Shown: positions 21,646-32,772, counted from the stretch's first letter. The stretch: DNA of 64,000 bases from Sycon ciliatum (GCF_964019385.1 NC_088649.1:14125431-14189430), one strand, 5' to 3'. A program made the numbers and translations. Notes: generated from the sequence alone by a model not told the origin.

Positions 21646-21956
21646 AAGAGATACAATGGGAGTATCCCCCCTTCTAATTCCGGCACGGCCACCCTCTACC
21701 TGTACCGCTGGTGCTGTGCGTATATTTAGTCACACTCTGCCCATGCAAAGTGGAAAGTATTGCTAAAGCCTGGGACTTGGATGATCCTACTCTGTGCACG
21801 ACTAGTGAGTTTCCACTCTACCTGCATCGTCCACAGCAGAGAGTCATTATTTACAACCCCCTCAGGCTCCCCGGAACCAGTCCCGTTGGTCAGGTTATCA
21901 CTGGTACTGTGGAGGGCATGTGTACCCGCCATGAAGTATGAAAGACCATGGTACTA

Positions 21957-22133
21957 CAGTCAGACCTCGCTTATCCGGTCCTCTTTTATGTGGATCCCTC
22001 ACCATCCGGAAGAAAATCGTTGGTTACCGATTTACAGCATATGCAGTGCATACATACAGTATGTGTGTTCGATTATCCGGTTCCCTCGCCTATCCGGATA
22101 TTTTGATGTGTGCGGCTAAGCGAGGTCTGACTG
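21957..22133. mobile_element. pogo/Tigger-like MITE, 177 bp
   Basis: CAGTCAGACCTCGCTTATCC and its complement form the ends, flanked by TA (21955-21956, 22134-22135). The interior repeats TATCCGG. CAGTC ends plus TA fit pogo/Tigger. Confidence 0.8.
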
Positions 22134-22300
22134 TATCAGACAACAAAACCATGCTTCTGGCGGTCCTGCCCTAGCCCTAGGTCCTGCAATACATGTAAAC
22201 TGTCACCCGGGTGAAATCGTGGAACTGCTAGTAAAAGCTCATAAATCGTGGCACAATTATCATTTGCGGCCGTATCCGGTCCAGTTTCTGTGTAGAACTT

Positions 22301-22865
22301 TTACCCTATAGGCGCGGGCAGAATGGAACAAAATGCAGCGAAGGTGTCACGAGACTTTACCTCCTGCGGAAGCCGAGACCAATGAGAATAGGACTTGAAC
22401 AGAGGGGATTTTAAAAGGATCGATGATCTGGCAAGTGGGAAATGGAGAGAACATCTAGTACGCGAGCTATTATTGAACCAGCTTAAATGCGCAAGTGCAT
22501 GAGGAGGAGCAAGTTGAAGCTTAATACGGTGAATGAATTTGCATGCCGAGTGGGGAAAGCGTTCTGAGAGAGGGGAAGAGGAAGCCAAAATGTATAGCGT
22601 CTGAGAGGAGGTCAGAGGGGACATGCGAAATATTAATCGAAGTAATTTACGGTGGGTGACTTCTAACCGATGGCTAAGAGCGGAGGATAGACCGGAGGAC
22701 CAAACGAGAGAGCAGTAATCAAACAAAGGAAGAACATAAGAGTGATAAATTTGTATTCGACAACCATGGTGTAGATGGGAGATGTGAGGAGAAATGCAGC
22801 CTATCGCGGAGCAAACTCGCTTTTCAATAATTATAGGTTACGTGCGAATCCCAGGACAAGTGTTC
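22301..22865 (-). mobile_element. CR1/jockey-type LINE 3' fragment
   Basis: On the minus strand, 22726-22301 reads as the C-terminal part of a non-LTR reverse transcriptase (FDYCSLVWSSGLSSALSHRL, ending AAFCSILPA). Similar sequence in shifted frames continues up to about 22865 (LGIFLDEHLSWDSHVTY). It is 5'-truncated with at least two frameshifts or stops. It is a different family from the full LINE at 37687-43774. Confidence 0.7.
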
Positions 22866-23085
22866 ATCAAGAAATATACCAAGGACTTAGGTGTTTGATT
22901 ACTTTAGCCAACAGGCATTTTGCTTCTGCTTGCAAGACTTGACCTTGCCCCGCACCTGACGTAACCTGACTCTTGTCAGTCTCGAAATATGCCCGGCAGG
23001 CGGCAGTGCATGATGATGTGCATGCATGCACGGGTAGACATAGTCGTGTAGGGTTCCCTGATGCCAACATGTACATGCTTCGAAT

Positions 23086-23123
23086 CAGGGAGTCGTAATA
23101 TACCGGTATTTTACGACTCCCTG
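23086..23123. mobile_element. 38-bp hAT-like micro-element with perfect 8-bp TSD
   Basis: The whole insert is a near-perfect palindrome (CAGGGAGTCGTA ... TACGACTCCCTG) between two copies of CTTCGAAT (23078-23085, 23124-23131). CAGGG ends and an 8-bp duplication are typical of hAT elements. It contains nothing but the two terminal repeats. Confidence 0.85.
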
Positions 23124-23311
23124 CTTCGAATGAATTTGGCAGCCATCTTGTTGCCATGGCAACGGGTGAATAATTTTCGCACATTGGGTGATTTTTTGAA
23201 TTTTTTTAGATTTTTTTCAAATCTACCCATTTTTGAGAATAACATCATTCCCCCAAAAAATCGAGTTTTACATCCACATCTTTCCAATATTTTTTCGAAT
23301 AATGTGGAAAA

Positions 23312-23728
23312 GCGGGATTCACAGAAGCTTTTTTGCGATGCGACACGCGATGCGACAGACGCGAAACCGGGAAAACCCCAAATCGCAGCCATGTCGCACC
23401 CCACGCAACTGCCGCAACTGGGCCATCGCAGGCCATCGCAGAAGTTGAGCTTGGCTCAACTTTTGCGATGCGATGCGACAAGCGATTTGGTGTACGATTT
23501 TGACCTTTTCTACAGCAAAGTTGTACAAAGGTGCAAGAGTTGCCTATAATTTTTTACAAGTTGTGTCAAACCGCGCGAATATCATGGTGACGTACCCAAA
23601 TCAGCAAAACTTTGTCACATCGCTCACTTCTTCTGTGAATGGTATTTCGTGAGTTCGCATCGCACGCATCCATCGCAGATCGCGTCGCATCGCGTGTCGC
23701 ATCGCAAAAAAGCTTCTGTGAATCCCGC
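23312..23728. mobile_element. Inverted-repeat element rich in GCGACACGCG motifs
   Basis: Its ends are GCGGGATTCACAGAAGC and the complement, continuing as TTTTTTGCGATGCGACACGC arms of about 45 bp. Its right end abuts the next element, which shares GATTCACA at its end. Superfamily unknown. Confidence 0.65.
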
Positions 23729-25044
23729 CGATTCACAATACAACTTTCTGCGACGCGACACGCGATTTGCGACAGTTGCGACAAGAAACTGCCTGTCGCG
23801 AGCTGTCGCAAGCTGTCGCAAGCTGTCGCAATGCACCTGTCGCAGAAGTTGAAGAAAGTTCAACTTTTGCGACATGCGACACGCGACATACACAAATGGA
23901 GTACAGTTTCGACCCTGGGTGCACGTGCAGTGTACGTGCAGTGCACGTGCAGTGTACGTGCAGTGCACGTGCATAGTACTACCAAGAGTACATAACCCCC
24001 CAGAGTGTGCAACTCCACTATGGGTGCTGTCCCGACAGAATTTCAAGTTGACGTCATTTTGATGATGCAATGCGCACTGTACACGGATTATCAGACGAAT
24101 CCGGAACCTGTGGTTGACCGAAGCCGATCGATCCTGTACAAATTATTGCAAAGAAAAACGTGTGTTGCGTTGACACCCGTAGACCCGGGTGCTCGAATGA
24201 GAGACAGGGTACCAAAACAGAAACAGCCTGAAATTGTACCTAAACTTATTCCGATTTCGTTTAGATTTCACAAATACCATCAACATACGGCCCGCTAACG
24301 GTATGCCAAATTTCAGCTCTGCCCGGTAAACTGTTTTTGAAATACTCACGACCCACTTTTTGTTGGGTCCTTGATTCGAGGATATGGGTCTCCTGTAGGG
24401 TGCTGCCAAAGACCTGCTGAATCTGCGGCTCCACTGACCATCTTGCTCTCAAAAACGAAGTAGTAAGTTACTACTCCCTGCCCTCAACTGCCATACCAAG
24501 CGTAGACGATGGTAGACCCGTGTGCTTGAATCGGAGACGATCTGACGAGTTTGCTGTTTCTGATTCGAGCACCCAATTTTCAAGTAAAAAATCCGAAGGA
24601 AATACGACTATTTTGCTGCGTGCTGTAGCTTGTTTTGTAGCGCACCCAGGTTCTGAATTCCTGCTAGGTGGGTCAAGCCAGACTCTCTTCCTTGTTCCAT
24701 CGCCTCTCCAAAAGTATATTCTGACATTGTTGAGATTTACAGATGAGAAATTGCACACCTGTCAAATCGTTTCTGATTCGAGCACCCGGGTCTACACATG
24801 TTGTAAATCACTGCTGCAAGGAGCATTGCGTCATAAATAATGACGTCAACTTGAAATTCTGTCGGGACAACAGGGTATGTGGGAGTTGCACACTCTGGGG
24901 GGTTATGTACTCTTGGTACTACTTGTGCATGATATGAGGATGTCGCAAACATGAAGAATATTGTGAACCGTGTGTCGCTGTCGCAGCTCGTCGCATGCGT
25001 CGCAAGTCGCATGTCGCGTCGCAGAAAGTTGTATTGTGAATCGG
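23729..25044. mobile_element. Inverted-repeat element (CCGATTCACAATAC ends) carrying a nested CAAGAG element
   Basis: The left end CCGATTCACAATACAACTTT and right end (complement) share about 35-60 bp, with CTGCGACGCGACA arms. Host sequence is 23729-23975 and 24923-25044; the middle is the CAAGAG element and its TSD. A GTGCACGTGCAG tandem repeat lies at 23919-23975, just before the nested insertion. Confidence 0.65.
23983..24915. mobile_element. CAAGAG-end element A2 with perfect 7-bp TSD
   Basis: The ends CAAGAGTACATAACCCCCC and complement are flanked by GTACTAC on both sides (23976-23982, 24916-24922). TIRs run about 90 bp and include GAGTGTGCAACTC and TTGACGTCA. An inner inverted repeat (GTAGACCCGGGTGCTCGAAT, 24179-24198 and 24777-24796) marks a further element or inner arm. 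No transposase is seen. Confidence 0.8.
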
Positions 25045-25050
25045 CCTTTA

Positions 25051-25327
25051 ATGGGTTGGCCCACGGCGGAATTTTTTGTTGACGTAATCTTTTCGACAAC
25101 GCACGCGCTGCGAGCCTTTTGCCGGGAGAGGTTTCCCTCGTGCACTTGGCGGGGCTTTACACTACAAGGAGGTCGGTGCCCAGCACGTGCTCTCACACTG
25201 CTCAGCGGCAAAGTCCGCGTTTCCCTGAAAAAAGGTGACGTCAACAAAAAATTCCGCCGTGGGCGGGGGTATCTGCAGATTGTGCAGAAGAGATCCGGAG
25301 TTGCACACTCTTGTTTATCTACTCTTG
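25051..25327. mobile_element. CAAGAG-end element B2, one end missing
   Basis: This copy is closely similar to 29010-29312 in reverse orientation (GGGTTGGCCC, GGCGGAATTTTTTGTTGACG, GTTTATCTACTCTTG). The right end CTCTTG is followed by GTACAAC. The left terminal repeat is lost where it abuts the preceding element. Confidence 0.7.
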
Positions 25328-25464
25328 GTACAACTATTACTTACTACTACCGGTACTACTAGTACTAGCCTGTTTGACCTTTTTTGGGTGCAGTCCTGTC
25401 ACTCGAGTTGAACTCGAGTTGATCCTTGGTGTGAAAGTAAAGTAATTAGTTGTCGCCTGCTGGC

Positions 25465-25924
25465 TAGGCCTACAAATTTGCCGGCAATTCTTCCAGCAAA
25501 ATATCGAAATTTCCCACGAAAAGAAATTGCCAGCAAATTCCGAGCAAAATATCGAAATTTACAGAGGATCCGGGTGGGTTTTGGCAATTTTATTCAAATT
25601 TCTTTGGTTTCATTGGGCCAACGTCGTGCTGAAATAGCTCGTGCAGGTTGTCAGGGGTACATAAATTTGAAATCATGCTACAAAATCCGTAATACCAAGA
25701 GTTTATCTACTCTTGGTAATACTGACACCATTTTCAGTTTTGCATTCCTCATCAGAGTCACCATCCACTTTTACCAAAGTAGACGGTTTATTCGAAGCTA
25801 TTTTTGCCACAAAGCAAAAGCAAAATGGAGCAAAATATCGGAAACGAAAGGCAATGCCAAGCAAAATATGGAAAGTGCTTGGGCAAAATATCGAAGCGCC
25901 CCGAGCAAATTTGGGCTAGGCCTA
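25465..25924. mobile_element. hAT-like MITE (TAGGCCTA ends)
   Basis: TAGGCCTA ends are flanked by CTGCTGGC on both sides (25457-25464, 25925-25932), an 8-bp duplication. The uninterrupted relative near 49640 has one copy. The interior repeats AAAATATCGAAAT and carries a 20-bp micro-element. Confidence 0.8.
25696..25715. mobile_element. 20-bp CAAGAG micro-element with perfect 7-bp TSD
   Basis: The insert CAAGAG-TTTATCTACTCTTG lies between two GTAATAC copies (25689-25695, 25716-25722). It equals the first 6 bases of a B-type left end joined to the last 14 bases of a right end. It lies inside the hAT-like MITE. Confidence 0.8.
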
Positions 25925-26289
25925 CTGCTGGCGCGGTGACCAGGTGATTTGGGCACCCAGGAGCACGTGACCGCTTGCTCAACCATGTTCGATTGGGAAT
26001 AAAGGAGGAACGCTGCCTCGCAGCCTTTTCGGACCAAAACCAGTCGACTCAGCGTCCAAAAGACTACAACATATGGGCCAATCGCGCTCATCTGTGCTTT
26101 AACAAGAACGAAATGGCGCTTTTAGTGACATTTTGCATACAAATCCCCATCTAGTAGGGCGCAGTCACCCAGTTTCGGTGGAAGTGCGCGAGTTCGATTG
26201 GGATTCAAGTAGGAAGGGAGCGTCGCAGCTTTCTCGGACCAAGACCATTCGACTCAGCACCCAGAAGACTACTGTGGGCCTGTGGCTTA

Positions 26290-26699
26290 GGGCCGGGTTC
26301 CACTGCGGCTCCGCTGCTCGTCTTTCGCGGCTTGAAACGTCATCATTACCATAGTGACCGCGGCTCGAGCTGGAGCAGCGAGTCCGCGGCTCACCGCGAG
26401 CTTTTGCTACGATTCTTGAGCAAAAACTGCGAGCTGCGGTCGCGGCTCGACCTGTTTCCCGTACTATGCATTGTTTTGTACGCCAGAATTTTAAAATTCA
26501 AATTTTAATTCGTTGCGCAGGCCAGAACACGAGGATTTGTTTGATTTCGCGCGCGCAGGCAGGTGAAACGTCATCAAAAAGTGTGGACCACGACCGCGGT
26601 ACCGCGAATGGCGAGTGACAGTGGAACCGCGCTGCTCCGCTGCATGCAGCCAAGTGCCGCGGAGCAGCGGAGCCGCGGAGCCGCAGTGGAACCCGGCCC
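26290..26699. mobile_element. Harbinger-like MITE with GGGCCGGGTTCCAC ends
   Basis: GGGCCGGGTTCCACTGCGGC and its complement are flanked by TTA (26287-26289, 26700-26702). The interior is rich in GCGGCTC/GAGCCGC inverted motifs. Confidence 0.75.
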
Positions 26700-26702
26700 T
26701 TA

Positions 26703-26884
26703 CCTGACCAAAACGGATGTACACGTACACGTACATGTGTTGTGCGCGTTCTGTCGATTTGGAAAATCGATCGATTTTCTTGCGCGATCTGTCGATCGAC
26801 AGATCGCGCAAGGATCGATCGATCGGAAAGCGGTGGCGAAACCATTCAAAACAAAATAATCGATCGATTTGGAGCAGCTCCGCA
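26703..26884. repeat. CGATCGATC-rich repeat with perfect 28-bp core palindrome
   Basis: The core, GCGCGATCTGTCGA and its mirror, is an exact palindrome. It is embedded in ATCGATCGAT runs and a GTGTTGTGCGC motif. The same core and flanks occur in inverse orientation at 35080-35220. Confidence 0.7.
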
Positions 26885-29009
26885 ACGTCGTACAGTGTAT
26901 GTTTAGGACTTTGGTGAATAGCTTTTCAAATGAAAGAAACCAGTTACGGTACCTTTTCTGAGTGCAATCTTCTTCCCCAAATAATTCAAAAATCAGTTCC
27001 TTCCGAAAATTCCATCGTGCTGGACCTCGAAGGCTCAAGCTGAACGTCATAAGCAAATAGTCAAGCCGTGTGTCGTCTGGATATGCAGTTGTTTGTCATA
27101 GCCAACATTCTTCTGGTCCGTTCGTCCTGCCATTTTCCTGACGATCGCAATGAATACGAGCAGCTCTCATGCTCAGGTTAGTGTTTATTGATCTGTCTCT
27201 GCACCCACTGCAAGGTATAATTTTTGTGATGCAGCCACTAGCCCATTGTGGAAGTAAGGGAATCACCCAGGTTCTTCGGATTCTCGTCCTGTCCGAAAAA
27301 TCTCCACGTTTCAACTTCTCATCTTCCCCTCAGGCATGAGCTTGCATATTCATATTTTGTGTTTGCTTTGACAGTGCATTTCATAGGTATCGTTCAGACT
27401 TTTAGGGCCCTGTAAAATTGTTGTTTTCCTTCCCGACAGTGATAATAATCGCAATCTATAAAATACATGCGCAGTCATTCTATAGTGTGATAAAACACAA
27501 GTGTAACTGTAAGAAAAGAGAAAGAGAGAGGGTGAATAAAACAAACATATGTGCAAAATACAGTTACGGTGCTAAGGAAAGAATGTGGATGCCGTGACAT
27601 GTTCTTTCTGAATGCATCGGTCTGGCTTACGCTTGTGAATGTAAACAGCATCTATGACTTTTAACTGATTGAAATTCTTTGCAAAACAAACAATACTACA
27701 ATTGTAAACCGAGAATCATTATACGCCAAACGACACGGGTCACTGAACAATAAATGCTTAAACCCTGCCGTGTTCTTCTTCTCATCGCCAACCTCCCCTT
27801 CATCTTCATCCTACAGCGTAAAATGAGTGAGGTGTGGTTTGAGATATGGTTGTTTTTTTAGTTGCCGTGAGAGGGAGAGACAGAGAGAGAGAGAGACAGA
27901 GAGAGAGAGAGACAAAGACAAAGACAGACACACAGACAGACAGAGAGAGAGAGAGGGAGGGAGGGAGAGAGTGAGGCTCTGTCGTTCTGGAGATGTGTTG
28001 GCGGTTTTCTCTTTCACCTCTCTTTTCTCTTTATAGTTTTTCACTAATTCGTCATTCAACCCAGAGCTGTGTTTGTTGGCTGGTCGACCACAGGATTTTG
28101 TGTGGGGTTGTTCTGGAGTGTCGGACTTTTGTTGTAGTGTGACTGTTACAGTCCTGAAACACATGCAGTAGACACACTACTATAAAATACACTAAAAATG
28201 TACAACATGCGCACATTTCCTGGATTGATCAGTGTGGATCGATGGCAATACAGTTGTAGTCTGTAAGCAAACGGCGCCATTTTGACTAGGGTGAAATGGT
28301 TAGATAGGTTAACCGGTTATGTAACCGTTAAGAATACACGAACAGTTAACCATATGCATATGGGTTAATCGGTTATTTTCTTTCAATGTCCGCTGTACAT
28401 AATATACGTGACAGCATGTGCGTACCCTGTCAGTACTGTGCACAATGGATGTACGGCGTGTATCTCCCTCATCTCTGGGGTTGCTCCCCATATTAGTGAT
28501 GCTTGCGTATGCTCATGATGAGGTTGAGTTGATTAAATGACAAGGTGATGGTGCAATCCGAAGCCCAATGGAGCATACAAAATATTAAAATATGTTGAAC
28601 CTTTCGTTCAGAAAGTAGTGGACATTCACGCAACTGCATTGTAAATATAAAGGGGGTTTGTCAACTGGCAACCGCCCTATTTAGTTGTTATTCACTCTTT
28701 GTTGAACCTGCTCTGGAAAACTGAGCAAAATATAGTATGCATCCACTATACATATTGTAAACAGTTTCGTCTGAGGCAAAAATGCGATAATACTCATAAT
28801 ACTCATAAAGTATACTTGTGAAGACAAAAACTTTCAAGACGTTTGTAATGAGCCTGAAATGTGTCCTTTTATGAGTATTATACATATTGTAGTGATTGTT
28901 TTGGCAGTGCGTGAGGTCATGGTACCATGGATACATGGATTTACAGTCATGTACAGCAATGGTACATGAATACAGGCTACATGTACAGTTTATCTCTTAT
29001 AGGTTGTAG
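26885..29009. other. Gene-free stretch with GA microsatellite
   Basis: No gene or complete element was recognised. A GAGAGACA-type microsatellite spans 27867-27972. At 28295-28400, AACCGGTTA/TAACCGTTA motifs suggest a fragment of the hAT-like family at 33220-33627. Confidence 0.5.
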
Positions 29010-29312
29010 CAAGAGTAGATAAACAAGAGTGTGCAACTCTGGATCTCTTCTGCACAATCTGCACATACCCCTGCCTGTGGCAGCATTTTTTGTAGACGTC
29101 ACCTTTTTTCAGAAAAACGCGCATTTTGACGCAGAACAGTGTGAGAGCACGTACTGGGCACCGACCTTGTAATGTAAAGCCCGGCCAAGTGCACGATGCA
29201 AACTTTCCAAAAGACCCGCAGCGCATGCGTCATAGAAAAGATTACGTCAACAAAAAATTCCGCCACGGGCCAACCCATCCCGGAGTTGCACACTCTTGTT
29301 TATCTACTCTTG
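29010..29312. mobile_element. CAAGAG-end element B1
   Basis: The ends CAAGAGTAGATAAACAAGAG and complement are flanked by GTTGTAG (29003-29009) and GTTCTAG (29313-29319), a 7-bp TSD with one change. TIRs continue through TGTGCAACTC. The body matches B2. The hexamer CAAGAG recurs 14 bases inside each end. Confidence 0.8.
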
Positions 29313-29650
29313 GTTCTAGCCTATAACCTTTTGGTTGACCGCAGCCCTAACTTTGACATATATGGTTTATATTATGTGCCCAACTCGCTATAACATGGAC
29401 CTCTCTAAAGCATAACACTTGCCGTACCCCAGAGAATATATAGTGAGGTCTCGCCTGTAAGATGAAGTGTGATACCTAGTTATTGCATACATGTACATGT
29501 AGGTGTGAACATCATTATAATTGAATTCACGAATCAATTTCATTTCTTGGAGCTGACTGCTTTAATGTCCTCCTTGAATCCCTTCGCACTTTCCCAGTTC
29601 ATTTCAAATGAAGTTGCAGGAACTCAATGAATACCTTGGGCACCATCTAA

Positions 29651-30183
29651 GGCTGCGTATACACGACAACGCTGGGGGTGAAAGCGCAACTAAATCCTTT
29701 CGGATGCATGGTTCATTTACACGGTACGCGGAGCAAAACGTAATAGTTGTACACCAAAGCGGAAGAGAACCAAAACGCTGGCCAAGGTGGAAGAATTTGA
29801 AAACGGAAATGTTCTGCCGGATAAATTTGGGTGTGTAAACAGTCGAAACGGTCTGCTGGCCTCGTTTCCGTCACGTTTGTTCCGTTTTCGGCCGTTCACA
29901 CGGATCCGACAATAAAACTCTTTTTTTTTACAATTTTCGTCATGTGACGAGTGCTGGTGTGTGGCCTGTTTTCGATTATTCCTTGAGTGTGATTGGTGCT
30001 TCCACGACAACACTCGGCACATGACGAACTTTTGCGGATCCTTTGCTCCCGTGTAGACGCGGGAAAACGATACAAACCGAGACCACCTCGGATCAGCTTT
30101 GATCGTGTAAACGCACGAAAATGAAAAAAGAAATGCGGGACTGAAAACGGAAAATGGCCGTGCGTTGTCGTGTAAACGCAGCC
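29651..30183. mobile_element. MITE with GGCTGCGTATACACGAC ends
   Basis: The ends GGCTGCGTATACACGACAAC and (complement) GGCTGCGTTTACACGACAAC are inverted repeats of about 22 bp, with further inverted GTTTACAC-type motifs inside. The flanking duplication is unclear. The end style resembles that of the element at 51276-51702. Confidence 0.65.
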
Positions 30184-30268
30184 TCAGAAGACATTAGGCC
30201 CAGTTGGGAATGTTCCTGTAAAATAAGAACATTACACTGTAATAGGAAGTGCAGGTGCCTTGAATGTA

Positions 30269-30413
30269 CAGTCCTGCTCAATGAAATCCAGTCGTGTCAC
30301 TCAAGTTTGCGCCTTGCACCATTTCGCAGCCCAGTGTTCGCAGGTCTAGGGCTGCGCAACGCCCGGTACTTGAGGGACGCGACTTGATTTCAGGATTTCA
30401 TTGGGCAGCACTG
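30269..30413. mobile_element. 145-bp TA-flanked MITE
   Basis: CAGTCCTGCTCAATGAAATC and its near complement form the ends, with TA at 30267-30268 and 30414-30415. Pogo-like by end sequence. It is the best copy of the family seen in part at 2056-2190, 31270-31395 and 50510-50605. Confidence 0.75.
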
Positions 30414-30751
30414 TACGAAGGCAATTCTCCCATACAAACAGCATGGTGCTGCTGACAAGATGAGATTCACTAAAGTGGACTTTCTTTAGAGGATGGCTCA
30501 GCTTTTGTATACTTCTGTAGCGTCGTTCCCATGCCATGAATTTAATGATGAAATTCGTTCGCGAAACCAAGAGGCTTACATCACCTTACTATTATTGTAC
30601 CTTCACTTTCTTTTACCTTTTTTTCATGCAGGATTCTGAAAGCTAGAGGAATCCCACTAGCCCCAAGCACTGAGCTCACGGCTTCCAGCCACGAATCAGG
30701 CATGGTGTATCACGACATCTATTATGTTTTGCATCCATTTGATTACTAGTA

Positions 30752-31044
30752 CCGTAAAGTACCGCCAGAGCGCCCCACTATCTCGTCCTTTCGTGGTCGT
30801 ATTGTGTAGGTGGTCTCCCGTCTGTAGGTCATACGACACGAACTTCGTACACATATTGCACGTTGTGCAGACAATCCGTACCTTCGAGCGGACACGAGCT
30901 CCACACAAAAACCTTCCTCTGACGTTAGTACACCATACACACTTCGTTGCATTCTGCCGTACGATTTTCCTTTCCCTGGACCCTGGCTGTAAAATCAAGG
31001 TGGGGCGCTCTCGCGAGACGGGGCGCTCTAGCGGTACTTTACGG
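30752..31044. mobile_element. TA-flanked MITE with CCGTAAAGTACCGC ends
   Basis: CCGTAAAGTACCGCCAGAGC and its complement are inverted repeats of about 25 bp, flanked by TA (30750-30751, 31045-31046). No coding capacity. Confidence 0.7.
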
Positions 31045-32164
31045 TATACCATTCACACATAACATGATCTCGCTGTGCCCATGGTGCACTGTAGACTCAA
31101 CATCCCGCTTTAAAGTAAGCTTCACAATCACACGTTAATGCTCCTAACATGTTATCTCGCACTTGATGGCATTACTCTATTTCTGCCTTTAGTATTAGAC
31201 TCTACACTATCGCTCATCGCGTATTTGACTTTACTCTTTTTCACTGCTATTATTATGCTACGTTGATGCTCAATGTTAATATTGTGTGTGTCAAGTGTGC
31301 GCCCTGTGCCAGTTGACAGCCCAGTGTTCACAGCTGCACAACGTTCCGCACGGCATTCACTCGCTTCATTGGACTTCATTGAGCACCACTGTAGTATTCT
31401 GTGTTGGTTGATCAGCCCTTCTAGTGGCGACTCCTGTCTGTCACTCTGTCTTGAAAGGGACTTTTCGGCTTTGTACTGCATGACCATTGTGTGTGGACTC
31501 ACGAGTTACTTGGAGTACAATTCACTATAAACTTCACTATAGTAAAGCCTGCCCTGACAAGACGCCCTTGGTGCAGCGGAAACTGTCCTGATGTGACAGG
31601 ACCCCGCTTGATCCAGGAATGCACTTTCGATCCACAGCACTTTGGTGCATGAAATTTTGTCCGGTAAATACAGGATTCCGCTTGGTACAGGGTCCGGCAA
31701 ACACGGGTTTTACTGCAATCCAATTTCCCAATGCATACGTTTCATTGCATATGCTTCAATTGTATTTTGTGTGTACTTTGGGGGGGGGGGCTGGGAAAGT
31801 CTACGTTTCGTGAAGCCGCTGCGACCGGCGACAATTATGTACATGACATTGAGGAGATTATTTGAAAAATAATCCCCGCGGCGCGGACATATCCTGTTAG
31901 GCATATGCGGGCAGAAAAATTGGCAGAATTCAGTACTTTTTCTGGTAAGTTTCATGCATGTTTGGTATGTGGATAAAGAAATGGAGCAGAATTCGAGGAA
32001 TTGCCCGCCATAAGGTTTGTATGGTTCTGCCAATTTCACAGCTTTTCGAGCAGAATCTCCCACCTTTTCGAGCATTATCCGCACACCCCTATATCCTGTT
32101 TAGACGACACTTTCGGGTGATCAGCATGAACCGATGTGAACGGAACACTGAACATGGATATTAC
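31045..32164. other. Gene-free stretch with diverged MITEs
   Basis: It contains a partial copy of the 145-bp family (31270-31395). A diverged element spans about 31540-31714, with TAGTAAAGCC and GGTTTTACTG ends that are Tigger-like. A G run lies at 31781-31790. No gene was recognised. Confidence 0.4.
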
Positions 32165-32186
32165 CAAGAGGGGTTATGTACTCTTG
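32165..32186. mobile_element. 22-bp CAAGAG micro-element with perfect 7-bp TSD
   Basis: CAAGAG joined to GGGTTATGTACTCTTG lies between two ATATTAC copies (32158-32164, 32187-32193). The right part equals the right end of an A-type element. As in the 20-bp case, exactly six bases of the left end remain. Confidence 0.8.
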
Positions 32187-32772
32187 ATATTACGGTGAAG
32201 CCTAACAATTTGTGGCATTTAACATACAGAAAATGATGCTGATTTTCATACATGTATTATAACATTATGGTAATATCGCAGTGAATCTTCAAAGCACTAG
32301 GTGGTCTGCACTCTACAATGTGACCTGTGCGATTATATCGGTAAATAATGTCTGCCTGTTCCGAGCCACCAATCGCACCAAAGAACAAGGAGCAGCAAAA
32401 TAGAAAACAGACTACATGTATGTCCAGTATTATACCCACATCATGGTAAATAGCCGTACCCGGAACATTGAGATAATTATAACGTTACCGTAAAAGCCCG
32501 TGTATAGGTCCCGGGTGTATATAATAGCAGGCTCGATTTCCTGGGCGTATGCAAGGGCACGTGCGTTATTTTGGAACCGGGTGTATACTTTAATAGAATT
32601 AAAATATTGAAACTCTTCTCTTACTCAATGGCTGGATCCATTTCATCTTGTAGCTAAGCATGCACATTATAATACATGCACAGTATCCCTACTTCAATGA
32701 ACCAGAAACAGTGTTCTCGTTCGGAAGAGCGATCCTATAAACCACATCCATCCATCAACATAACAGTAAGTA

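Larger units (their letters stand above)
25365..26275. mobile_element. Half copy of the TTAA palindromic element, with insertion
   Basis: It matches the centre and right arm of the element at 49165-50026 (GCCTGTTTGACCTTTTTTGG onwards; CCCATCTAGTAGGGCGCAGT). The outer right end is cut off at about 26275. A 460-bp hAT-like insert (25465-25924) splits it. The open frames in its arms are present in all arms and look like repeat shadows. Confidence 0.7.

Noticed and set aside
21711-21941. Open frame with Cys residues (CTTSEFPLYLHRP to VEGMC) resembling a sushi fragment
   Set aside because: Possible acceptor and donor phases do not match the phase-1 rule of the family and key sushi residues are missing.
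29380-29460. Possible pogo-like MITE (ACTCGCTATAACA ... GTGAGGTCTCGCCTG)
   Set aside because: The ends are too diverged and no TA-flanked CAGT terminus is visible.
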